Shown here one piece after another: positions 33,776 to 41,323 of a stretch of 64,000 nt of DNA. Where the stretch lies: the NCBI RefSeq assembly GCF_029760955.1, contig NZ_CP121682.1, forward strand, positions 5,580,001 through 5,644,000. The letters run 5' to 3'. The position numbers were made by a program, and so were the translations under genes. The notes below the pieces were generated by a model. It was given only the letters and a program-made list of their open reading frames with translations. It was not told the origin of the DNA and did no database searches. The stretch is from Streptomyces cathayae (GTDB taxonomy: Bacteria > Actinomycetota > Actinomycetes > Streptomycetales > Streptomycetaceae). Each line of letters begins with the position of its first letter. Within the stretch, counting starts at the first letter, position 1.

Positions 33776-35028
33776 GACTGCTGCTTCCGGCTCCGGCCGC
33801 GCAGCAGGAAGACGGCGCCGACAGCGGCGACGAGGCAGACACCGACGATCGAGAGGGTCCACCGGAGGCCGGACCCGGAGTCCGACGCGGCCTTCGCGGC
33901 CTTCTCGTCCTGTCCGGCCTTGTCGTCGTTCGCCGTCCGCGAGGACTCCCCGGCGGCCGGCCCGGTCGCCGAGAGCTGCTTCACCAGGTCGGTGCCGCCG
34001 AAGGCGCGCGGGTCGGTGCCGGTCGCGTGGGCGGCGAAGATCAGCTGGGCGTAGGCGGCGGGGCCGCTCTGGGCGGCCCAGTCGGCGGCGTTCTCCGCCA
34101 GCCAGGCCGCGGACTTCGCGGCCTGCCCGGTGGCGCCCTGCGCGGCGAGCGCGACCACCGCGTCGGCGGTGTTGCCGTAGTCGGGCTGGTCCTCGGAGCC
34201 GGGGAGGGCGGAGACGAGGTGGTCGTCCCCGGCGAGTACGCCGGCGAGGTGGGCGGCGCCGTTGGCGGCGGCCTGCTCGGGCGTGTCCGCCTTCTCGCAA
34301 CCGGCGTCCGCCGACTCGCCCTTGCCGGGTTCGACCACCAGGCCCGCGCCGAGGGAGCCGGCCACGCCCGCCGCCGTGGCGTCGGTATTGGCGACCAGTT
34401 CGCCCTTCTTGCCCGGCTGGAAGGCGAACGCGCCCGCGCCGTCACCCTCGTCGTCGCACGGCAGCGCCAGCTTCAGCAGGGCGTCGTAGGGGGACTTGCC
34501 GTCCTTGACCGCCTCGGCCGGCTTCTCGCCCGTCGCGGCGAGCGCGCCGATGACCACGGAGGTGGAGTTGGCGTCGCTGTCCCCGCCCGCCATGTAGCCC
34601 CAGCCGCCGTCCTCGTTCTGCACGGACTTCAGCCAGTCGACGGCCTTGCCGACGACGGCGTCGTGCCCGCCGAGGGCGGCGAGGGCCTGGACGGCGGCGG
34701 CGGTCTGGTTGGTGTCGACCATGGTCGTGGCGTCGCACGCCGTGCCGGTGTCCGCACGGTACGGGGCGAACGAGCCGTCGGCGCACTGCTGCCCCGCCAG
34801 CCAGTCGACGGACGACTTCGGCGGCTCGACGCCCACCGTGTGCTGGGCGAGCAGGGCGAGCGACTGCCGCCACACGCCGTCGTACTGCGGATCGCCGTCG
34901 CCGTACAGGGCGGCGGGCAGGGGCTGTTGGGACGGTGAGGGGGACGGGGACGAGTCGGCGGCGGCCGGTACGGCGGCACCGATCACGGCGACGGCGGCCA
35001 GAACCGCTGCGCTGCTACGGACGTTCAT
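33772..35028 (-). CDS. Secreted alpha/alpha-barrel (prenyltransferase/terpene-cyclase-fold) protein of the B12/ECF operon
   Basis: 418 residues. A signal peptide (VLAAVAVIGAAVPAAA) is followed by about 300 residues of paired helices with repeats of the squalene-cyclase/prenyltransferase type: VDWLAGQQCADGSF, VDWLKSVQNEDGGWGY, SAAWLAENAADW. A charged spacer and a C-terminal transmembrane helix (WTLSIVGVCLVAAVGAVFLL) plus basic tail come last. It is exported, so an enzymatic terpene role is unlikely. The same barrel fold forms the corrinoid-binding domain of intrinsic factor and transcobalamin. The ATG at 35028 is the first gene after the cobalamin riboswitch. Confidence 0.85.
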   Translation of the reverse strand: MNVRSSAAVLAAVAVIGAAVPAAADSSPSPSPSQQPLPAALYGDGDPQYDGVWRQSLALLAQHTVGVEPPKSSVDWLAGQQCADGSFAPYRADTGTACDATTMVDTNQTAAAVQALAALGGHDAVVGKAVDWLKSVQNEDGGWGYMAGGDSDANSTSVVIGALAATGEKPAEAVKDGKSPYDALLKLALPCDDEGDGAGAFAFQPGKKGELVANTDATAAGVAGSLGAGLVVEPGKGESADAGCEKADTPEQAAANGAAHLAGVLAGDDHLVSALPGSEDQPDYGNTADAVVALAAQGATGQAAKSAAWLAENAADWAAQSGPAAYAQLIFAAHATGTDPRAFGGTDLVKQLSATGPAAGESSRTANDDKAGQDEKAAKAASDSGSGLRWTLSIVGVCLVAAVGAVFLLRGRSRKQQS

Positions 35029-35111
35029 GATCGGCGGATGCCTCTTTCCCACTGGGGAGCCAGGCAGCACGGGACATCCCGGCGGCTCGGCTCCGTAAAC
35101 CTCGACGGTGC

Positions 35112-35137
35112 CGCGCCCCGGCGGGCCGCCGGGCGCG
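35112..35137 (-). terminator. Hairpin in the cobalamin riboswitch expression platform
   Basis: On the minus strand CGCGCCCGGCGG pairs with CCGCCGGGGCGCG (one bulge). It lies just after the aptamer and about 85 nt before the first start codon. It could act as an intrinsic terminator or as part of a ribosome-site switch. Confidence 0.5.
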
Positions 35138-35144
35138 TGAGCCG

Positions 35145-35275
35145 GTCACGAACCGTCCGGGGCGTTCCGGCTCGCCGTCCCGGGGGACGGCTCACGGTTG
35201 CGGGTCAGCGCCGGAATTGCACCGGCTTTCCCCCGTACGGGTGATGACGACGCCGTCACTCTACCCGTACGTAAG
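35145..35275 (-). promoter_or_regulatory. Cobalamin (B12) riboswitch
   Basis: Read on the minus strand, the leader contains GGGGGAAAGCCGGTGCAA, then TTCCGGCGCTGACCCGCAAC and CGTGAGCCG. This closely matches the adenosylcobalamin aptamer core (GGGAA-CGGTG-AA-TCCGG-GC-G-CCCGCAACYGT), with the later GAGCCGGAACGCC matching the AGUCxGRxxxCC segment. It precedes the five-gene surface-protein/ECF operon, which should be shut off when intracellular cobalamin is high. Boundaries are approximate. Confidence 0.88.
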
Positions 35276-35321
35276 AAAGTGGTCGGAAGTGGCGTGAACC
35301 GAGGCGGCCGAGGTCACGTCG

Positions 35322-35374
35322 CCATGGACCGGCCCGCCCCGTCGGTCAACCGTTCACGCGCAATCGGTCCATGG
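35322..35374. repeat. 10-bp inverted repeat between riboswitch and TetR gene
   Basis: CCATGGACCG at 35322-35331 and CGGTCCATGG at 35365-35374, separated by 33 nt. It lies downstream of the TetR stop and upstream of the riboswitch, so it may be a weak terminator for the regulator gene or part of the ECF operon promoter. Confidence 0.45.
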
Positions 35375-35450
35375 ACGGCCGAAGGGTGACCGGTCAGGGG
35401 AGTGAGAGCGGCACGCGGCGGCTGACGGAAGGGCGTCGAACGTTTCGACT

Positions 35451-36197
35451 TCACGGCGCTCCATCCTTCGGTGCCGTCCGGTCGATCAGTCGGCACGCCG
35501 TCTCGATGTCGATCCTGACCTGGGCGATCGAGGCGCGCCCCGACAGCCAGGTGATCAGGGCCGAGTGCCAGGTGTGCTCGATGACGCGGACCGCGGCGAG
35601 CTGGTCCGGTGTGGGCTCCCCGAGGTCCATGGCGTCCAGGATGATCATCGTCGTCCGGCGGGAGACCTGGTCGACCTCCGGGCTCACGCTGCGGTCCGCG
35701 AAGGTCAGCGCGCGCACCATCGCGTCGGCCAGCTGCGGCTCGCGCTGGAGCGCGCGGAAGGCCAGCATCAGGGTCCCGGTGACCCGTTCCGCGGCCGTGT
35801 CGCCCGCCGGGGGCTTCTTCCGCAGGGTGCGGTGCATGCGCTCCAGCTGGTCCTGCATCGTGGCCACCAGCAGGTGGATCTTGGACGGGAAGTAGCGGTA
35901 CAGCGTGCCCAGCGCCACCTGTGAGGACTCCGCGACCTCCCGCATCTGCACCGCGTCGAAGCCGCCCCGGCCGGCCAGCCGGGCGCTCGCGTCCAGGATG
36001 CGGCGCCTGCGCGCCTCCTGCCGCTCGGTCAGGGGTGAGGTGGGGGAGGCTCCGGTGGCACCGGCGTCCATGAGCGCCGCCTTGTCCGCCTCGCCGGACT
36101 TGTCGGTCCTGGAGGTCCTGGCGGTCCTGCCGGCCTTGTTCGGCTTGGGCGGCGTCGCCGCCTCGGCCGCCTTCTCGGTGTGGGCTTCCGTGGGCAT
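35451..36197 (-). CDS. TetR family regulator, KstR-like
   Basis: 248 residues. The first ~55 residues are low-complexity Lys/Ala/Arg-rich. The DNA-binding domain follows (RILDASARLAGRGGFDAVQMREVAESSQVALGTLYRYFPSK), and the C-terminal ligand-binding domain contains LMLAFRALQREPQLADAMVRA and ALITWLSGRASIAQVRIDIE, resembling KstR, the acyl-CoA/steroid-CoA responsive repressor of mycobacteria. The start at 36197 lacks a strong ribosome site, and an internal ATG (residue 43) would still keep the whole HTH. A palindrome of KstR type lies in the divergent promoter region, so it probably represses the operon starting at 36405 and itself. Confidence 0.88.
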   Translation of the reverse strand: MPTEAHTEKAAEAATPPKPNKAGRTARTSRTDKSGEADKAALMDAGATGASPTSPLTERQEARRRRILDASARLAGRGGFDAVQMREVAESSQVALGTLYRYFPSKIHLLVATMQDQLERMHRTLRKKPPAGDTAAERVTGTLMLAFRALQREPQLADAMVRALTFADRSVSPEVDQVSRRTTMIILDAMDLGEPTPDQLAAVRVIEHTWHSALITWLSGRASIAQVRIDIETACRLIDRTAPKDGAP

Positions 36198-36336
36198 GGG
36201 CCCCGTTCCGTGACCGTCGGTGAGGGGTGGTGATCGGACAGCATGGCACGCGTCCCGTCGTGGCGTGAATCACCTGATCCACTGCTTCCGGCGTCCCTAC
36301 CTGCCGGTAGATTCGGAGCCGCGGAACGATCAACTC

Positions 36337-36350
36337 TGAAACTTGTTCCA
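36337..36350. promoter_or_regulatory. Predicted KstR-type operator
   Basis: TGAAACTTGTTCCA fits the published KstR consensus TnnAACnnGTTnnA on both strands. It lies between the TetR gene and the divergent glycosyltransferase operon. A TTGTTC hexamer at 36343 inside it and TAGAGT at 36367 (18-bp spacer) form a plausible promoter for the operon, so binding would block the -35. Confidence 0.65.
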
Positions 36351-36404
36351 GGTTAACGTCCCGACGTAGAGTCGCGGGACCGTGCAGGGAGAAGGGGGCC
36401 CAGG

Positions 36405-37832
36405 GTGACCGCTGAGGCCAGTCAGGCCGGGCCCTCGCGGGGTCCCTCCGCCGCCGCCGACGGCATGCGACCGCTCCGCATCGCACTCCTCACCTACAAG
36501 GGGAACCCGTTCTGCGGCGGACAGGGCGTCTACGTACGCCACCTCTCCCGCGAACTCGTCCGCCTCGGGCACCAGGTCGAGGTCATCGGCGCCCAGCCCT
36601 ACCCCGTCCTCGACGAGGGCCACGACGGACTGAGCCTCACCGAGCTGCCCAGCCTCGACCTCTACCGCCAGCCCGACCCCTTCCGCACCCCGGGCCGCGG
36701 CGAGTACCGCGACTGGATCGACGCGCTCGAGGTCGGCACGATGTGGACCGGCGGCTTCCCCGAACCGCTGACCTTCTCCCTGCGGGCCCGCCGCCATCTG
36801 CGGGACCGGCGCGGCGACTTCGACGTCGTGCACGACAACCAGACGCTCGGCTACGGCCTGCTCGGCGACCTCGGCGCACCCCTGGTGACCACGATCCACC
36901 ACCCCATCACCGTCGACCGGCAGCTGGAGCTGGACGCCGCCGGGAGCAGACGGCGCCGCGCCTCGGTGCGCCGCTGGTACGCCTTCACCAGGATGCAGAA
37001 GCGGGTGGCCCGCCGGCTGCCCTCCGTGCTCACCGTCTCCGGCACCTCCCGCGACGAGATCGTCGACCACCTGGGCGTACGGCAGGACCGGATCCACGTC
37101 GTCCACATCGGCGCCGACACCGACCTGTTCTCGCCGGACGCCTCGGTGCCCGTCGTGCCGGGCCGGATCGTGACCACGTCCAGTGCGGACGTGCCGCTCA
37201 AGGGCCTGGTCTTCCTCGTCGAGGCACTGGCGAAGGTCCGCGTCGAGCAGCCCGAGGCCCACCTCGTCGTGGTCGGCAAGCGCCCCGCCAAGGGGCCCGT
37301 CGCCGACGCGGTGGAGCGCTACGGGCTCGAGGGCGCCGTCGAGTTCGTCAAGGGCATCTCGGACGCGGAACTGGTCGACCTCGTGCGCTCCGCCCAGGTC
37401 GCCTGCGTGCCGTCGCTGTACGAGGGCTTCTCGCTCCCGGCCGCCGAGGCCATGGCCACGGGCACGCCGCTGCTCGCCACGACCGGCGGCGCGATCCCGG
37501 AGGTGGCCGGCCGCGACGGTGAGACCTGCCTGGCCGTCCCGCCCGGCGACGCGGGCGCGCTGGCCGCCGGACTGAACCGACTGCTCGGCGACCCCGAACT
37601 GCGCGCGCGGCTCGGCGCGGCCGGCCGGGAGCGGGTGCTGCGGCACTTCACCTGGGCCCGCGCGGCCGAGGGCACGGTGGCCCGTTACCGCGAGGCGATG
37701 GCCGGCGCGGGGACCGCAGAGGCCGCGGCGACCGCGGGCGCCGGTCCTGTCGTCGCCGGTCCCGTGGCGGCCCCGGCGCTCGTCGTAGAAGAACCCGTCA
37801 CCTCCCACCGCGAAAGCAGGGCCACGTGCTGA
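36405..37832 (+). CDS. Glycosyltransferase family 4
   Basis: 475 residues. It has a GT-B fold: an N-terminal GNPFCGGQGVYVRHLSREL nucleotide-sugar acceptor loop, then TVSGTSRDEIVDHLG, a second Rossmann half starting TTSSADVPLKGL, and the family signature PSLYEGFSLPAAEAMATGTPLLATTGGAIPEV (about residues 340-371), with the E-x7-E pair of GT4 retaining enzymes. The last ~40 residues are a variable Ala/Gly tail. The GTG at 36405 follows GGAGAAGGGGG. It is first of three overlapping genes under the predicted KstR-like operator. The acceptor is unknown. Confidence 0.92.
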   Translation: MTAEASQAGPSRGPSAAADGMRPLRIALLTYKGNPFCGGQGVYVRHLSRELVRLGHQVEVIGAQPYPVLDEGHDGLSLTELPSLDLYRQPDPFRTPGRGEYRDWIDALEVGTMWTGGFPEPLTFSLRARRHLRDRRGDFDVVHDNQTLGYGLLGDLGAPLVTTIHHPITVDRQLELDAAGSRRRRASVRRWYAFTRMQKRVARRLPSVLTVSGTSRDEIVDHLGVRQDRIHVVHIGADTDLFSPDASVPVVPGRIVTTSSADVPLKGLVFLVEALAKVRVEQPEAHLVVVGKRPAKGPVADAVERYGLEGAVEFVKGISDAELVDLVRSAQVACVPSLYEGFSLPAAEAMATGTPLLATTGGAIPEVAGRDGETCLAVPPGDAGALAAGLNRLLGDPELRARLGAAGRERVLRHFTWARAAEGTVARYREAMAGAGTAEAAATAGAGPVVAGPVAAPALVVEEPVTSHRESRATC

Positions 37833-38614
37833 CCGTCGACTTCTCCCGGTTCCCGCTCGCCCCGGGCGACCGTGTCCTGGACCTCGGGTGCGGAGCCGGC
37901 CGGCACGCGTTCGAGTGCTACCGGCGCGGGGCGCGGGTCGTGGCACTGGACCAGAACGGCGAGGAGATCCGCGAGGTCGCCAAGTGGTTCGCGGCGATGA
38001 AGGAGGCCGGGGAGGTGCCCGCCGGGGCCACCGCCACGGCGATGGAGGGCGACGCCCTCGCGCTGCCCTTCCCCGACGCGTCCTTCGACGTCGTGATCAT
38101 CTCCGAGGTGATGGAGCACATCCCCGACGACAAGGGCGTCCTCGCCGAGATGGTCCGCGTGCTCAGGCCCGGCGGCCGCATCGCGGTCACCGTCCCGCGC
38201 TACGGGCCCGAGAAGGTGTGCTGGACCCTGTCCGACGCCTACCACGAGGTCGAGGGCGGCCACATCCGCATCTACAAGGCCGACGAACTGCTGGCCAGGA
38301 TGCGCGAGGCCGGCCTGCGCCCCTACGGCACCCACCACGCGCACGCGCTGCACTCGCCGTACTGGTGGCTGAAGTGCGCCTTCGGCGTGGACAACGACAA
38401 GGCGCTGCCGGTGCGGGCGTACCACAAGCTGCTGGTCTGGGACATCATGAAGAAGCCGCTGGCGACCCGCATCGCGGAGCGGACCCTGAACCCGGTGATG
38501 GGCAAGAGCTTCGTGGCGTACGCGACCAAACCGCATCTGCCGCGCACCGAGGCCGGGTCAGGCGCCGATGCCGACACGGGGGCGGGCACCGAGACCGTGG
38601 CGGCGGCCAAGTGA
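37826..38614 (+). CDS. Class I SAM-dependent methyltransferase
   Basis: 262 residues. VLDLGCGAGRHAFECYRRGA near residue 14 is motif I, VVALDQNGEEI gives the acidic ribose ligand, DVVIISEVMEHIPDD is motif II/III of the Methyltransf_11 family, and VLRPGGRIAVTVPRYGPEK follows. The C-terminal third (YWWLKCAFGVDNDKALPVRAYHKLLVWDIMKKP) is specific to this operon type. The GTG at 37826 overlaps the glycosyltransferase stop by 7 nt. It presumably methylates the glycosylated or lipid product of its neighbours. Confidence 0.9.
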   Translation: MLTVDFSRFPLAPGDRVLDLGCGAGRHAFECYRRGARVVALDQNGEEIREVAKWFAAMKEAGEVPAGATATAMEGDALALPFPDASFDVVIISEVMEHIPDDKGVLAEMVRVLRPGGRIAVTVPRYGPEKVCWTLSDAYHEVEGGHIRIYKADELLARMREAGLRPYGTHHAHALHSPYWWLKCAFGVDNDKALPVRAYHKLLVWDIMKKPLATRIAERTLNPVMGKSFVAYATKPHLPRTEAGSGADADTGAGTETVAAAK

Positions 38615-39687
38615 CCACTTCCCGGACAGAACACCTCGTCCTGCCCGGGGTCCTCACCGCCGGGCAGGCCGCCGCGACCGTCGCGGGCATCCTCGCCGTG
38701 CAGCGTGAGGACGGGGCGATCCCGTGGTTCCGCGGACACCACCTCGACCCGTGGGACCACGTCGAGGCCGCCATGGCGCTGGACGCCGCGGGCGCCCACG
38801 AGGCCGCCGAGCGGGCCTACCTGTGGCTGGCCAGGCACCAGTTGGCGGACGGCTCCTGGTACGCGGCGTACGCCGACGGCGACCCGCTCGACGTCACCGA
38901 CCGGGGCCGGGAGACCAACTTCGTCGCCTACATCGCCGTCGGCGTCTGGCACCACTACCTCTCCACCGGCGACGACACCTTCCTGGACCGCCTGTGGCCC
39001 ACCGTGTACGCGGCGGTGGAGTACGTGCTGAAACTGCAGCAGCCCGGCGGGCAGATCGGCTGGCGGCGCGACGACGACGGCACGCCCACCACCGACGCGC
39101 TGCTCACCGGCTGCTCCTCCGTCCACCACGCGCTGCGCTGTGCGCTGGCCATCGCCGAGCAGCGGGAAGAGCCGCAGCCGGACTGGGAGTTGGCGGCGGG
39201 CGCGCTCCGGCACGCGATCCGGCACCACCCGGAGCGGTTCCTCGACAAGAACCGCTACTCGATGGACTGGTACTACCCCGTACTGGGCGGCGCCCTCACC
39301 GACACGGAGGCCAAGGCCCGGATCGCGGAGGGCTGGGACCGTTTCGTCGTCCCCGGACTCGGGGTGCGCTGCGTGATCCCCAACCCGTGGGTGACCGGCG
39401 GGGAGTCGGCCGAACTCGCCCTGGCCCTGTGGGCGACGGGCGAGTCCGACTGGGCGCTGGAGATCCTCCAGTCCATCCAGCACCTGCGCGATCCGGAGAG
39501 CGGCCTGTACTGGACGGGGTACGTCTTCGACGACGAGGCGGTCTGGCCGGTCGAGCTGACCACCTGGACGGCCGGCTCGCTGTTGCTGGCCGTCGCCGCG
39601 CTCGGCGGCCACGAGGCCACCTGCGCGGTGTTCGGCGGCGACCGCCTCCCCCGAGGCCTCGACCCGGACTGCTGCGCTCTGGTCTGA
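38611..39687 (+). CDS. Cytoplasmic alpha/alpha-barrel protein (prenyltransferase / six-hairpin type)
   Basis: 358 residues. Repeated helix-hairpins with the signatures ILAVQREDGAIPWF, WLARHQLADGSWYAAY and LKLQQPGGQIGWRRDDDG place it in the terpenoid-cyclase/prenyltransferase or six-hairpin-glycosidase superfamilies. HHLDPWDHVEAAMALDAAG and a late DDEAVWPVELTTWTAGSLLLA are conserved-looking. It has no signal peptide. The C-terminus DCCALV is cysteine-rich. The GTG at 38611 overlaps the methyltransferase stop (GTGA), completing a three-gene coupled operon. The annotation as prenyltransferase is by fold; a role in a glycolipid pathway is equally possible. Confidence 0.83.
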   Translation: MTTSRTEHLVLPGVLTAGQAAATVAGILAVQREDGAIPWFRGHHLDPWDHVEAAMALDAAGAHEAAERAYLWLARHQLADGSWYAAYADGDPLDVTDRGRETNFVAYIAVGVWHHYLSTGDDTFLDRLWPTVYAAVEYVLKLQQPGGQIGWRRDDDGTPTTDALLTGCSSVHHALRCALAIAEQREEPQPDWELAAGALRHAIRHHPERFLDKNRYSMDWYYPVLGGALTDTEAKARIAEGWDRFVVPGLGVRCVIPNPWVTGGESAELALALWATGESDWALEILQSIQHLRDPESGLYWTGYVFDDEAVWPVELTTWTAGSLLLAVAALGGHEATCAVFGGDRLPRGLDPDCCALV

Positions 39688-39724
39688 GAGGCTCAAGCGC
39701 GGAGAAGGGGCCGGGGAGGTCCGG

Positions 39725-39830
39725 TCAGCGCCGGTGGAGGCGGTCGGCGATGGCGTGGCCGATGAACAGGTGGACGACCGCGGCCGGTCCGTATCCGGCG
39801 CCCACCCGCGCCCACTCCGCGTCGAACGTG
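39725..39830. repeat. 106-bp partial duplication of the 3' end of the next gene
   Basis: Bases 39725-39830 match 39928-40033 at 103 of 106 positions. The original copy is the last 35 codons of the small membrane-protein gene at 39928-40221; the extra copy reads the same way and keeps the stop codon but has no upstream gene. It is a tandem duplication remnant with a 203-bp period. Confidence 0.9.
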
Positions 39831-39927
39831 CTGTGTTCTCCGGGGGACACCCCCAGACCCCCCGGTCACGCGACCGGCCGCTCGGGCGGTGGCCGGGTCG
39901 TGGGTCGGAGGGGCGTGGGGGTGTGGA

Positions 39928-40221
39928 TCAGCGCCGGTGGAGGCGGTCGGCGATGGCGTGGCCGATGAACAGGTAGACGACCGCGGCCAGTCCGTATCCG
40001 GCGACCACCCGCGCCCACTCCGCGTCGAACGTGAACAGGTCACGCGACCAGCCGGCCAGCCAGGAGGCCGCGTCATGGACGAACTGCACCAGGTCGTTGG
40101 CCCGGTTGGCGTCCAACAGGTACATCAGAATCCACAGTCCGAGAATGACGGCCATGATGTCCGCGATCACCGCGACGACCGTCCCCGCGGAAGTGGAACC
40201 CGTGCGATTTCGAGGGGACAT
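39928..40221 (-). CDS. Small membrane protein, two transmembrane helices
   Basis: 97 residues. Helix one (TVVAVIADIMAVILGLWILM, about 14-33) and helix two (VVAGYGLAAVVYLFIGHAIA, about 72-91) are separated by a soluble loop with DANRANDLVQFVHDAASW. The ATG is at 40221. It is common as a hypothetical protein in Streptomyces; no function is known. The terminal 35 codons are duplicated just downstream. A terminator hairpin separates it from the upstream DUF5336 gene on the same strand. Confidence 0.82.
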   Translation of the reverse strand: MSPRNRTGSTSAGTVVAVIADIMAVILGLWILMYLLDANRANDLVQFVHDAASWLAGWSRDLFTFDAEWARVVAGYGLAAVVYLFIGHAIADRLHRR

Positions 40222-40305
40222 GATGTCCGTCTGGCCCCGGAATCCCGATGCAAACCCGGACGACGGTCAACACCGGGAATTCCGCGGGAATTCAGCTGCA
40301 CGACA

Positions 40306-40337
40306 ACGGCCCCCCGCCCGGCAGGGCGAGGGGCCGT
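40306..40337 (-). terminator. Hairpin terminator after the DUF5336-like gene
   Basis: ACGGCCCC with GGGGCCGT, extended by CGCCC/GGGCG inside, 17-48 nt beyond the stop codon of the upstream gene on the minus strand. Confidence 0.7.
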
Positions 40338-40353
40338 ACGGCATGGAGCGGGG

Positions 40354-41166
40354 TCAGCCGCGCTGGATGCCGGAGGTGTCCTGGAGCACGCCGCGGCGGC
40401 CGTCCTGCGTCTGGGCGACGAGGGCCGCTCCGCGCTGTTCGACGGCCAGGTACCAGGTACCGGGGGCCAGTTCGGCGATCGGCGTCTGCGAACCGTCCTC
40501 CGGGAACAGCGGCCGGGGCACCGGGACGGCGAACCAGAACGGCGAGAAGTCGGCGACGGGCGGCGCGGCCGGCTGGCCGGGCTGCTGACCGCCGAACGAC
40601 TGACCGGGCTGGCCGGACTGCGGCGGGCCGCCGAAACCGGCCTGCTGCGCACCCGGGTAGCCGTAACCGGCGGGCGGCTGGGCGCCATAGGGCTGCGGGG
40701 CGGCGGGACGGGGCGCCGGAATGAGGGCACCCTTGAGGGCGGGGACCAGGGGGGTGGCGACGGCGGCCGCGGCCAGGAGCAGAGCGGCGATCAGGCCGAG
40801 GATCAGGCCTGCGCCGGCTTCGGGCTCCCTGCCGCCGAGACCGGAGAGGACATCATCGAACGCCCCAAACGGGTCGATGATCGTCCAGAAAGACGTCCAC
40901 GCGGCGAAGATCGTCAGAGCCACGCCGAACTGACCCAGGTCAAGACCGGCGACCTTCGGCGGCTGGGGTAGCACACGGGCCATGACGATGAGAGCGGCAC
41001 CGGCGATGCCGGCGATGTACAGGCTCATCACCAGACCCAGGTTGTCCCAGGCATTGGGGATGTCGCCTTCGTCGCCGCCGAACGTGTCGAGGAACGACGC
41101 GATGAACAGCAATACCGCTGCTCCGATCACCACGCCGTCGCCTCGAGTGAGGGAGCGGATATTCAC
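40354..41166 (-). CDS. DUF5336-like membrane protein with Gln/Gly/Pro-rich cytoplasmic tail
   Basis: 270 residues. Four hydrophobic segments occupy the first ~140 residues (VVIGAAVLLFIASFLDTF, LYIAGIAGAALIVMARVL, FGVALTIFAAWTSFW, LILGLIAALLLAAAA). A disordered region follows with repeated GYGYPG/FGGQQPGQP units, and then a small C-terminal domain (PVPRPLFPEDG ... GTWYLAVEQRGAALVAQTQDG). The GTG start is at 41166. The architecture fits the actinobacterial DUF5336 family. Function is unknown, possibly envelope organisation. Confidence 0.8.
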   Translation of the reverse strand: MNIRSLTRGDGVVIGAAVLLFIASFLDTFGGDEGDIPNAWDNLGLVMSLYIAGIAGAALIVMARVLPQPPKVAGLDLGQFGVALTIFAAWTSFWTIIDPFGAFDDVLSGLGGREPEAGAGLILGLIAALLLAAAAVATPLVPALKGALIPAPRPAAPQPYGAQPPAGYGYPGAQQAGFGGPPQSGQPGQSFGGQQPGQPAAPPVADFSPFWFAVPVPRPLFPEDGSQTPIAELAPGTWYLAVEQRGAALVAQTQDGRRGVLQDTSGIQRG

Positions 41167-41323
41167 TTCAGGTCCTTCTGGGTCGTCTCGTCGTCGGTAG
41201 AGGCGTCGCTGTCACCACCTCGCCCTCGGGGCCCGGTGTGAAGCGCGGGGGTGACCCCTCATCGTGGGAACGACACTATCGTCCGCACGATCGGGCTGTC
41301 CGCCTGGATCAGCGCGCCGATCC

